Shown here piece after piece: positions 27,527-39,300 of a stretch of 64,000 nucleotides of DNA. Positions within the stretch are counted from its first letter, which is position 1. Each line of letters begins with the position of its first letter. The stretch is from Gavia stellata (Eukaryota; Chordata; Aves; Gaviiformes; Gaviidae), in NCBI RefSeq assembly GCF_030936135.1, contig NC_082618.1, forward strand, positions 9,335,034 to 9,399,033, read 5' to 3'. A program made the position numbers and the translations under genes. The notes below the pieces were generated by a model that was not told where the DNA came from, ran no database searches, and saw only the letters and a list, made by a program, of their open reading frames with translations.

Positions 27527-27546
27527 TTTTTTTTTTTTTTTTTTTT
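27527..27546. repeat. T20 homopolymer
   Basis: Twenty consecutive T in AT-rich intron sequence. No retroposon body is recognised on the - strand side. Confidence 0.9.
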
Positions 27547-28879
27547 ACTATGTGTTTGTATTTACATAGCTGAATCCTGAAGATCTAAGCTTTTATTATA
27601 AATGTCCATCAAATACGTGGCTTGCTGGTATTTTTTAAATTTTATAATATTTTTATAATTTTGTAAAATGCATTTTATAACAGTAACTAAAAATTTTGTA
27701 AAAGACTATCCAATCCCTCTGAATCTTGCTGCTCAGATAGAAAAGGTTCTGATTTAGATAGGGGGAGACTGCTATATAGGTACATCCTCAAAATCTGAGT
27801 ACTGTAATTGAGGTTCATGGATTCTGGTTCATTTTTGTAATAACATGATTTCTCTTTGCATTCCTTCAAAGTCTAGGTTTCCCTTTCTTTTAATAACAGA
27901 TGGATATAATACAGCTGTGAAGGACTCTAGTCCTGGAATATGATCTTCAACAGCAAACTTTGTATCTTCAATTCTTTGATGTAATGAAGAAAACTATCAC
28001 ACAGTCACTTCTGGGAATTCAATTTCTTGCAGTAATTTGGCTTTCAGTTCCTGGAAGATTAATCTTGGGTTTTTAAGGGTTGTTCGTGTTACAGTAGACG
28101 ACTTCTGTCATTTTAAAAGCAGCCTTTAATGCAGGTAGCATCAGCTCTACAGAGATTGAAATATAAGTAACCTCAGCACTGCCATATTGTGAGACTGAGT
28201 TAGAGAAATCATAGAATTAGGCTTCAAAGATAATGTACAGACAATCTATTCAGCAGAATAGCTCTGTAGAAACTGTTTTATGTAGTTTGGATTCTTCACA
28301 GTTCACCACTTCAGTGTCAATCGCATTTTAGTGACAGTCATTAAATTCCAAATGCATATGAGTGGTTTGTGGTCAGCAACCATTTATTTTTTAAATATAC
28401 ACTAGCCTTCATGACATTGTACCTCATCAGAGAAACTAAGGTGACCTTTTCAATTTGTCTTGCTTACATTTCGTTAGCTTTATGTACTGTCATGTGCACT
28501 TACCCCTTTGGAGAAAGGAAGTAGTGACTTGCTACGCAGCAGAAAATGGATCAGAGGTCTCAGTCTAATTCATGTGTTGAAGATAGTATGTTAAAAGTCA
28601 AGGGTTTCCCTTAATGACCTGCATTGTCAGATGAAATTCTAGTAGCATCATTCCAAGAAGTTGATTTCAAAAGTCTGGTTTGTAAGGGAACAAGACTTGT
28701 GCTTGCTCAGTCTGTCTGCCTGTCAGGTTCCTCCCGCTGATAAGCTTAACCTTGCAGGCCAGTTTCAATCAAATTCAGAAGATGGGTTGAAGTCTGAAAG
28801 ATAACCGAATAACTGTCAATTTTCTGAAAACTGGTGGCAGGGTGGGTGAGAATGGCCCCTCCAAGGTAAGGGTAGGGAG

Positions 28880-29190
28880 GGCTCAGCCCTGATGGATCTG
28901 TCTGGCAGCATCGGAGGACCAGCCTTGTGCCCAGTTCCAGGCGTGTGCAGTTTGTCCTGTAAAACAGCTGGTGATGTGGGGGGCTTCAGGGAACACCGGC
29001 CCCGCTGGAGAGGGGAGTTATGGGGCAGAGCGTGCACATCTGCAGGGCACCTGGGCTTGCTCTTCCTGCTGCTGGTGGCGTCGCATCTCGTACATGGCCT
29101 TTATTTAGCTTCTGGCAAGAAAGAAGTTCGCAGTAGTGTGCTAGAAAGCCTGTGTTGGACATGTTCTGAAACATGTTGGTGCGAGAGAGG
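28880..29190. other. Local GC/CpG-richer pocket inside PPM1E intron 1
   Basis: Against AT-rich surroundings this stretch holds many G/C runs and a dozen or so CpG dinucleotides (for example aacaccggccccgctgg, ggcgtcgcatctcgtac, gtgcgagag, gtgcgcgtg). It could be a regulatory element or an alternative promoter, or a remnant of one. No TATA, exon or family was recognised. Confidence 0.45.
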
Positions 29191-30970
29191 TTGAGTGCGC
29201 GTGTGTGAGCATAGCTGGAAAGGAGCCTGATCTTAGATTTGGCACCCATTGACACAAATCTAGTGCCAGCTGCCTCTGGACCTCAGAGGCTGGGAATTTG
29301 ATCTGTACTCGCCTGCAGTGCTCCGACTGGAGAAACGAGGTAGGATATCCCTTTGCAACCAGGTCTCCTAGGTAGTCAGATAAAAGAATATATGAACCAT
29401 GCTTTTGCCAATCACGCTTTCATGAGCCACTTTTTTTCTTCATCTTTTTTTTTCGGCATCATGCCAGTATTTTAATTTTGTTCTCTGCCCTGATTTTTTT
29501 TTAATTAGTTTGATATGCCATGCAGCACAGCACTTTCTTTACTTCTTTATGTATAATATCTTAGCAAAAACCTCTGACCGATGACTGCAGCACCTGAGCC
29601 CTTTTGTGGGATCAGTGCCAACACACTCATAATTGAGTTCTGTGGTTTTGCAAATGTTTCCCATCTGATCACCAAACGTGATTTCCTAGAGGTTTCCATT
29701 CATACCTATTTCACATATCCTTTACTAGAGAGAGTATTTTGTTGACTCTTACTATCTCATTAAAAAATGAGGAAAGAATTTGAACATTTTTTTAATCTCA
29801 GATTAGATCTTAATTTGTGAACAAGTCAAAACCAATTCTTTGATTTGTAGCGATTAACAAGTGATAGTTAACAGGTTATTTCTAAGGGTGTTTTTAGTTG
29901 TTGTTCTTCTGGTGGGTTTTTTTTAAGGTGGTTATTTTAAAATCGAGGCTATAAAGTATTTTTACCTGTCTTAGTCATAGCTGTCAAATATGAGCTTCAT
30001 ATAAGGTTTTATTCTATTTTATGAGATAGATTTTCAATGATTGCAACCAAGTTGAGAACTTGTATTACTCACCATCAGCAAAAGCTTCGAGCCTAATAAG
30101 AACTTGCAAGGAAAAATTGTTGTTCCTACAAAAGTAAATTTATTCTCATTCATTATATTTATCTGTGGAGTCTTTAGGACATTTCTGAGACCATATCCTC
30201 CTAAATGCTTTGACAAGTAAGATACAGCTATTACAAAATAAATACAGTGATAAATACTGAAAGTCTGATTGGTATGTTGAAGCATCTTAATCCAGCTGTT
30301 GAAAATGTTATCTGATGAGCAGTGCACCTCTGGGTTGTGTGGTTTGTTTGTTTGGTTTTTTATGTCCAGTTAAGATAGACTTGACTGCAGGAAAATATCT
30401 GTATAAACTTGATCATACTCTCTAGAATATGGCAGTGAGCACATTGCAAAAGGTTAAATATTTGGTAAAAAAGAGGTACCAACACAGTGTCTGTGTAGAA
30501 TATGGTCATGGTAAACACAGAAAGAGTGTATTTTTGTAATGGTTGTGTATTGCATTTCTGTTGCTTACAACTGTCACCACAAGGACAGAATAATTTTGAA
30601 TGTGACCAGGCAGCTGTCTCTGTGAAGCCTATAGATAGCAGCTTCCTTGTGTAGCACATTTTCAGCTCCTTCAAACAGATTTATCAAGCATCTTTACTGT
30701 CTCAACACTGCCAGCTCAAATGACTTCTCAAGGAGCTTTGGTTATGCAATCTTTTAAAAGGTGCATTGTTTTTTCTGTTTGTTTCTTTTTTTGTGTGTGT
30801 GCTGGTTTTTTTTAGTAACTCGCTGCAGCAGCTAAAATCTAATGCAGGGTTTCACCATGTGTTAGGAAAAAAAATATACTCCATTTGTCCACCGTGACCA
30901 GGCTTTAAATAAGCATCAAAACTTTCACCAGCTGTGCAAAGTAGCAGAACAGCGCAGGTCAGAGCAGAGT

Positions 30971-31014
30971 GGTGAGCTTGCAGGAGGGCACGATGCTTTG
31001 TGAGCTTGCAGGAG
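30971..31014. repeat. Short direct repeat (gtgagcttgcaggag)
   Basis: Near-identical 16-base copies at 30971-30986 and 30999-31014, 28 bases apart; 15 of the 16 bases match. Confidence 0.8.
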
Positions 31015-32414
31015 AGAAGAACCTGCAGAGACGGGAGCTGGAAATAGCATTTGCTTGGCATAATTAGGAGATACATCTGTAACCATTTTGGGGTGTAAGG
31101 ACTGCTTAACAGAGTATTCCTGTCCGAGTCCTTCTCTGAGTCCTGACTTACAGGGGTGAGGAGACAAACAGAAGCCCCTCAGCTGGTACCCTGTCTTTCT
31201 GGATAGCTACTGGAACAGGAGGCGGCTGAAGGGAGAGCTGGGTAAACAGCCAAAGGATCTTCCCAAAGAATTTCTCTGCTCATTATTGCTGCAGTTCACA
31301 GCATGGGAACTTTCAATAATAAAGACTTTAAAGGCTTCTTCAAAGAGCTTCCAGGCTGTATCAGAACCTCCATCTGGAAGAAGTCTCATGAGACTTTGGA
31401 GTGTTTTGTAAATACAGGCTGGGGACAAATGAGGTTTTTCTTAAATTGAATCTTGCAAAACTTGCTTTCTAACAAGAACTTGCAACAGGCCACATTAACA
31501 CAGGAGTGTTTACCAAACTGCATCCCTAGTGTAATGTCTTTTGGAAAGAGTGCAGTTAGCTTGTCATCCCTACAAAGTCTTTTACTAACACAGTAAATTA
31601 TAGGCCTTATGGGAATGTGCTGTACTTGGTTCTTTTCAGGTCATGTTTTTGGTCTTGGATAGCTGTGTGAAACTATATACGATGCTTTATACTGTTTGCC
31701 TGTGGATGTGTTTTGTGTTTCAGCAGATTGAATAGCATTTCTATTTAAATCATGTTTCATTCTAACTAAAACAATTGCTGTTCTGTAGTCAAGGGATTCT
31801 TGAGGTAGCAGGAACACTGTATGTTTTGTGATTTACTGACCATTTTGGCCTTTGAAAGCCAACAGTACATTTCAGTCCATTTTTCCTGCTTTGGGTTAGT
31901 GATGCCCCATCAGTTACACCAGACCATGACAGCGTTAAGTATTTTCAGCACTGGTGGTACTCGATTGTGTATTTTGGTCAGGGGCAGTAATGCGCCTGTA
32001 GCATAATTTTCCCATCTGCAGTGCTAATGCTCCAGGAACACCAGCATTACCGAGTTTTAATAACTTGATGTCTGTCTTTCGTGGTTTTCTCCTTTTGAGA
32101 TGCATCAACTTTTCTAAAAGATGTGTTTACGTCGTGCAGTTGTTTATGACCGTGAGTTAGCTGCCTGCATCAGACTAAACCTGCCTGTCTAGAGTTGTTG
32201 TTTGCCTGCGTATTCCACTTAGCACCTCTGACAGCGTATGAGAACAGAGAATACGGAGTGAGAAAAAAGTATGAAAGCTCCATAAATCTTGTATCGATTG
32301 AAAATATCTCCCACTATCATCTTGATATTTTTCCCTTCAGTTGTGCTATTATCTAGGGATCTCGGAGTATTTTATGAACACTGAATTAAGCCTTCTACAG
32401 CCTTCCTCCTTCTC

Positions 32415-32575
32415 CTCCTCTCCCCCAGGCAATGACGTTATCATCCCTTGTTTGTAGATGAGGAATCAAAGCTCTGGGGGTGAAGTGGCTAGTCCAAGGT
32501 CAGCTGCTGAACTAGTGGCGTAGCTATGAATAGACAGGGGCATTCTGGCTCTCAGCTGTCTACTAAACAAGATCG
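32415..32575 (+). mobile_element. MIR-type SINE remnant
   Basis: The order of phrases fits the MIR core and tail: ttatcatccc, gtagatgaggaa, aagtggctagtccaaggtca, actagtggcgtagc and attctggctct. The sequence is heavily diverged, as expected for a repeat from the amniote ancestor. Edges are approximate. Confidence 0.65.
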
Positions 32576-35500
32576 TGCCCTCCCAGTTTCAATTTGTCAT
32601 AACTTAATAACTAATAACATTTGAGCATCTAGAATCTAGCAGAATAATTTATTTTCAGCAGCCAACAGGTAATCCTTAGTTACACCAGCAGCAGGACGCA
32701 GTGCACCTCCCATGTCCCCATGGATCCTGTCTGCTGCTACTTGTTTTGCGTACAAGATGTGAGGATAGGTGAGGACTACCAGCGCAGTAAAGCCTGATCA
32801 TTCGAGTGTGTGTCTTTGCTGTTTTGTGGGATGCTGTAGATGCTCACCTGAATGTTCACTTTTGTGATAAAAACAAAGATCCTACGCCTGATTCTTCATT
32901 TGTCTTGGTGTAACAATAATGAAGTGTCCTGATAGCAGTTTGACTTCAACATCTAATCTATTTTAAAAGAAGTAAAAAAACCTCCAGTGCAGTCTGCTGT
33001 TCCTTGAAGGGGAGAAGTAATTCAACTAAAGTCTAATCAGGAGCCAAGTAAGAGAAGTAAATTTTGAGTTGTGCTAATCAGGAAGAGGAATTCATCTGTC
33101 TGCATTTGGTCACCTCCCTGCTTACATGGCGTAATTCTGTAACGGCTACATAAGAAGCTTTTGTGATGAACAAATGTCAAGGGCAATTAATTCTTTGGCC
33201 AGCAGCTGTTATTATTAGGACAAAGAGTGGCCAGACATAGAAGGAAATCCTTCAGCTGATTTATTTTCTCTACCTTTTCCATCAAAATTGATAAGTCACT
33301 CAAACCCCAATGGTGAACTTTCATGCAATAAGAATTTTAAATTTGCCATCTCTTTTTTTGGTAGGAGACCTTATATTAGATTTAGAGCACAGAGGAATAG
33401 CTCAGAGAGAATGTTTGGAAAGTCTTCACCACTTTAATGCTATCAGGAAGGAGCAGAGTTGTGTGTTGAGCTGGTAACATAATAATATGTGGGCCAAGTT
33501 AAGCCCACTTCAGACTTTTTCTCAAACTTAATTGATGGAAACAGCCCACTTTTAGGCTTGATTTATTACCTTAGCAGAGTTATTCCAGGATTGCTGCAAT
33601 GCAATTGTGGGTGTTCTAAACACACCCACGCTGCCAGAGAATCAGGAAGGATGTACTTAAAATCCTCTAATTTATCTAATAACATCTTTAGCGGCTTTTT
33701 GTGTAGGTTTAGTATTGTAATGGAAATGCACTCTTTGGCTCCCGTGTGAAACTGCTAGCATTGGCTGCAGGGACATGTAAATAGCATTTGGAGCTGATTG
33801 GGGAAATACTCTGACCAGCTACATATGCTGTAAATGCACCATTCAATTTTGTAATCTGTTAAAATAATATCTAAAATTTCAGATATGAATGTTCATGACG
33901 TTGGGTCTTCATAGACGTGGCCTTCCCACCTTCCAAGCCCAGGCAGAGCAGAGGTTCCTCGTGTCAGGGAGTATTTTTCCTCTGCTGTTTAGGGCCTGAG
34001 ACTATTTTAGCAACAGTTGTTGCCTCAGTTCTTAACCAGGTTCCCTCTTTACCCATCAGTGGACATTCCTGAGGGGTTGTTTATAAGTGACACAAAACAA
34101 GTTTGGTTTCCCTAAAAAGTTTCAGCACTGAGCTGGTGAGGGCAAGCCTTGGATTGAGAAACAAGCTCAGATTCCTGCAGCCACCAGCACAGCCTGTAAC
34201 GTTCGTGCCCGAAGCGAGCTCTGTCTGGCTTGTGTTTGTACATGCTTTCAGCATGGATTCTTCTGCTGTGCATTATTTAGGCTGAACCTTAATCCTTCTC
34301 TGCATTTTTTCAGAACGCTGTCCTCACAGTGTTGCTAACTGCTGGCATAATTATTCTATCCCAGGCATCGCAATCTCTCGCTTTTGTTGTAATGTGGAAA
34401 TTGCATGTAACATGAACAGTAACCAGTATCACCGCTTGGGAGTATTGGAGCTAATAATAGAAATGAAAACCCTGCTCTTTGTGAGCTAAATAAAGGTGGA
34501 CAAGACGAGATAGAAAATCAGCTTCTACACATACCAGAAATAAAGGAGGTCCCGGCATGTTTTCCTCTTGCTGATTCCTCTTACCACCAGGCATTGCTGT
34601 ATGTAAATAGGATCAGAGTTCCTGTGTTGTGCTGGGAAGAGCCAGTCCTAAGACAGCTGATTTCCTCCAGCAGTCGTGCTTCATTAGCGCGCACGTTGCT
34701 GAAGCTTGGAGGTGCTGCGTGAGCAGAATACTCGGCTGCTAATTCTAGGAAATACTCTTACTGATGGTGCAGTAACACAGTATGAGTAGCTTTCTGCGTA
34801 ACTTCAAGGGTCAGAGCTCATCTCATGACAATGTATCACTTGGACAAAGCTATTTATTGCTAATCTTACATTTAAATAATTTATAGATATGTTGAATAGT
34901 AAATAATGAGGGTCAGAGGACTTATTTTGTGTACATTTTCTAAATCTGTTACCTAATCTTACTGCTTGTAGCAGCATTTGGTATCAAGAATCTGGAAAAC
35001 TTTATGGTAAAATGGCTTTTCAAAAAAACCCAAGTGAAGCAAATCTGGATTGTTTTTTTTCCTGGAATTCAGATTTCACTGCTGAAGCTATGGCATGTGG
35101 GCCAGTTCAGGGCGGCAGTTGGCTTTCCTGGGCAGTGAACCAAATGTGAACGCAAGTGACAGTCGCCATGTGCTTCTCAGGCTCCAGAACGAAGTCTGAT
35201 GAGTCCGGTTTCATGTGTAGAAGTTTTTCTGCTCTGAGTCTGGTTGGACTGATGCTTCTAGGCTAACTCCCCCTCTTCAGCCATGCTAAAAGCACACAAA
35301 CAGACTTACTGGGCTTAAGCAGAGGAAATAGGTTAAGGAAGTATATGTGTTCATTGCCTGTTCCCTGGACTAGCTGATGCAGAATTCTGTTGTTGATGGA
35401 CGGTTTCTGAGACTGAAATTAGCTCATACGTCTCTGTGCGGTCCTGCAATGGTAGACATGTCTTATGCAGGACATTGTTACCTCTGATGATAACTATAGA

Positions 35501-36270
35501 AACTGGAAGTTTCGGGCTGTGTCAGCAAGAGACACTTGGAGAAGTTAAGGCAGACCAAGGGAAATACGAAGTTATGCATAAATTAAGAGGTATTAAACTC
35601 CTCTTGAATGAGAGAATGTACATTAAAGTGGCCTTGGTTTGCTATGGATTAATTAACCTTGGGAGATCTCAGGCTTAATTAAGCTACAGTGAGTTAAAGC
35701 CACTTTACTCTTGATACGAGATAATTCATGAGGAAACTTTTTAACCTTTTGCACATCAACTTCATACCTCCTATGGGTTTGCCTTAACTTTTGGTGTCCC
35801 TTGGTGAGGTTTTGGACACTTTGAAAACTGAGGACTTCTCTTATCCTTTGGAATCCTAACTGTAATTCTTAGGAGAAACTGGACAGAATGGACTTAAGAC
35901 AAAAGTGTATAATGCACATATAGAAAATGTGTACTAAGCAAGGGTTGCATGACAGACTCTGCAGGAGGGTTCAAGTCTAGATTTGAAAAGCATTTAAATA
36001 GAGGTTGTGAAACAGAACATTAAAACTTAAGAAACAGGGAACATAAGAGTGAAACGGGGTTACTAAAATCTGTGTGGTAAGTTTGAGGTCTTGCTGCAGG
36101 GTTGTGGTGTTGTCTAGCAAAGACGTTTTACAAATTTTGGTTCAAATTCCTGTTTGTTTATAGAAAAGTATTGTTATATATTTCCCTGACTGCAAGTCAC
36201 CTTGCTAAATCAGATGAAAATATCTTTTTGTGGGTTTCTTCTTATGGTTGGTTTTTTTTTTCTTTTCCAG

Positions 36271-36389
36271 TAATTGCCCTTCATTTTTGGCTGCTGCTTT
36301 AGCTAGAGCAACTTCAGATGAAGTCCTTCAGAGTGATCTTTCGGCACACTACTTACCAAAGCATGTGGACAACGCAGATGGGATTATAC
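36271..36389 (+). CDS. PPM1E: PPM1E coding exon 2
   Basis: The acceptor is a T-rich tract ending ttttccag at 36270 and the donor is GTAAGT at 36390. The first base completes a codon split with the upstream exon, and the last base begins a codon split with the next exon. The translation reads [19 protein letters not shown], then [19 protein letters not shown]. This is the region just before the phosphatase domain. It is called exon 2 because the human gene has one large first coding exon before this block. Confidence 0.93.
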
Positions 36390-39300
36390 GTAAGTACCTC
36401 TGTGCGTGATAATGTACAATTTTACGTGATGTGGATCTTTCATTTACACTGTATACTGGAACACTCTGCAGATAATTTAGAGATTTTCAAAGTTAGCATT
36501 GACTTCAGTGGCCCATCTAGTCTGACCACTTGAATAGTACTAGATTTTCCTCAAATTAGTTCCTTCTACCAGCTAGCTAAATGAAGCTGGACTAGATTTC
36601 TTGTAAAGGAATATCGCATATTGATGTAAAAAGATTAATGGAGGATTCACCACCACTCCTGATAGAGCTAGTGGCTAATTTCTTAGAGCTTTCTCATCTT
36701 TGAATCTTGTCTAGTTTCAACTTTTACTATTGAATTCTTTCTCTATATTTAAATGCCTTTCTCTGGTTGTACTTGAGTCTTTTATCAAATTTTTTGCTCC
36801 TTAAGGCCAGGTGGAAATCACTACTTTCTTCTAAGTGCACCTTCATAAGACTGTATCTGGTGGTCCTGAATTTCTTTATAAGCACTTTGGACTCTGCGGT
36901 CCTGCTGCTTGCTGGCAAATGCCGGTTGTCCGCCTTCATCCTTAGAGCAAAGTCAAATGTATGTGGGAAAAGAGAATTTAATTCTGAATTATTTCAGTCA
37001 GTATAGTTTTTACTATGGCTTTTAATTTTTTTATATTTTGGTTTAGCAAAGGATAGTATAAAGATACTTCATGCTTAAAAGGAAAATTTCCTTTTCTCCA
37101 TTTATCTGGGTTGGCTAACAAGATTTTTGCAGCATCCAGCTCAAAGCCGTACACCCTAAACCATTTCAGGATTCTGCTAACCTAAATAGCCTTGAAAAAC
37201 TTTCTGGGGTACTCACTGCAATGAAGAACAATGTTTCTCACATGCATTGAGAGGAATTATGTCATTTGATCTTGAAAGTACAGTCACCAAACCACTTTGT
37301 CTATTCCCTCCTTTTTTGATAAAAAAATAAGTAAACGATTCTGGGGATAAGTAGGATATATAAATCTGGCTATTCAAAAAGGAAGATTCTGCTGTATTTC
37401 TCAGAGGCCTTTGGAAACCTGAGAAACAGAAAAACGTGCTATGGGTTCCCTTTCTGTAGGAATTGCTGCCTCCTCCTGCTGAGCAGGTAAATGGAATAGA
37501 TTTGTCATTGTTCTGGCTGAGCAGCCTTCATTAATTTCAAATTGAGATCTCTGAGACTTGCATAAATATTTGACAGTCTCCAAGGAAATGTTGACTAAGC
37601 CTCCACACAGAATATCTAAAGAGTTCAACAGAAAAAGAAAAAAAACAACCAAAACCACAAAACCCTCATACCTACAGAGATTGCCATTTAAATATATCTA
37701 AATCTTTAATATGCAGGTGCAAACATAGATTGATATGTGTGTGGACTATAACAGGCACTAAAAATAGGAGACTCCAGAGGCAGTATGTTGAGGTGAATTG
37801 TCATAATGAAGGTACTTGAAAATAAAGTATACCCTTATAGATGCAATATAAAGTGTTAAAATATGAAGATAAAGGGGAAGGGGAAGAGAGAGAACATCTT
37901 CTGGACCGCAGTAAAGCAATGGTTTCATATGAATAGTGCAATTTCAAATAATATACCATAAATGGTAATTTTCAAAACAGAGCATTAGCTCAAGTGATGC
38001 AAGGTTTGGCTAACAAAAACATAACAAAACTAGGGGGTTCGTGCAGGGCTGAGGGAGTTGTCATTGCAAAAGGGTAGTAACTCCATTCTAGCTAACTTTC
38101 TTATAGGAGTCCTTTGAGAAACTGGGGCTAGTTACTTAGAAGAGAGCTGCAACTGGCAAATGCCCTAACTGGTACCATATAGGGAGACTTTCATGCTTTG
38201 AAAGAGAACAAAGGGAACTGTAGCAGGTGATGAAAATGCGATTTCTACATCTTGAAGTTTTGTGCTTAGAGTTCACTGTTTATCCTAATGATGTTTGAAC
38301 TGCTGCAGAATGCAAAACCAAGCTGAATTTAGCTGGCTTTTGATATCCAATTCTGTGTCAGTTTTTCTTATGAACACAGAAAGATTTTTACTCTGTATAG
38401 TACAAGGAGACATTTACCTGATTTGTCTCAAGTTTGAATTTGCTAGAAGATAAAAATTATTCCAAATTTCCTTAGTGACACATTTCAGTCTGAGTAGTGC
38501 AACATGACAAATCATATTGCATGTTTAGGACTGGTAAAAGCAGTTATTGGTGCACTGGTGGAAAGGAAATCAGAAGCTTCATGAAAGAAGAATGCTAATC
38601 TTATAAGAAGAAAAACTGTTTTGAGGCCACGAATGTAGGAATGCAAGAATACAGGCCTGATATATTCAGGGTGACCATGTGTCTTTGGATATCAAGAATA
38701 GAATCTGAGAGTCATAGGCTATGACTGATTCTTCTCTTCCAGTTAAACTGGAGAGGAGCGAGAGCGCTTCCATGAGAACTGAAAGATGTTTGGTTTCCTT
38801 TTTGAAAGATCAGGTTAAGGACGTTTAGTTTTCTTTTTCATGGAGGAAGATATTCACGTGGGGGTTCAGCATTGTTAACGAACCACCAAAGGAGGCTGGA
38901 TAGTAGGACCTCGTCACATGGTGGAGGTATCTAAAACATCCAGCAGATTTCACAAAGCAAATTGCAAACTCCCACTACCCAGTCTTTCCAGGTACTAGGA
39001 GATGGGATTACTATAGCCAAGACACAAAGAGGTAATTGACTAGTTGGAAACTGGAGTTCTTAGCTTAAGAAAAACCTTGGTCATGTCTACAAACCTAGGT
39101 ACTGACCCCTGTTGTCACACTGTCCACATTTTCAAGAAAGATCTTAAAATTCAGGTACTAAAGAGCAGAATCTGATTACTGGTATTCTTCCTACCCTGAT
39201 TTTGTCCTAAAAGAAGTCAGTCATCTTTGGGAACAATAATGCCTTAGCTGGGTTTCCCACTAGCTGTGGTACAATTAAGCGCTACTTCCAACACTGGGGA

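Larger units (their letters stand above)
25861..36270 (+). other. PPM1E: PPM1E intron 1, right part
   Basis: No supported exon until 36271. Contents recognised: T20 at 27527, a GC/CpG-richer pocket at 28880-29190, a 16-base direct repeat near 30971/30999 and the MIR remnant at 32415. Confidence 0.72.

Noticed and set aside
28892..29194. 100-codon ORF with a hydrophobic LLFLLLVASHLVHGL segment
   Set aside because: It arises from the GC-rich pocket, where stops are rarer. No splice context or family is recognised.
34860..34900. ataatttatagatatgttga, resembling a CR1-like LINE phrase
   Set aside because: Too short (about 30 bases), and the neighbouring text does not continue the match.
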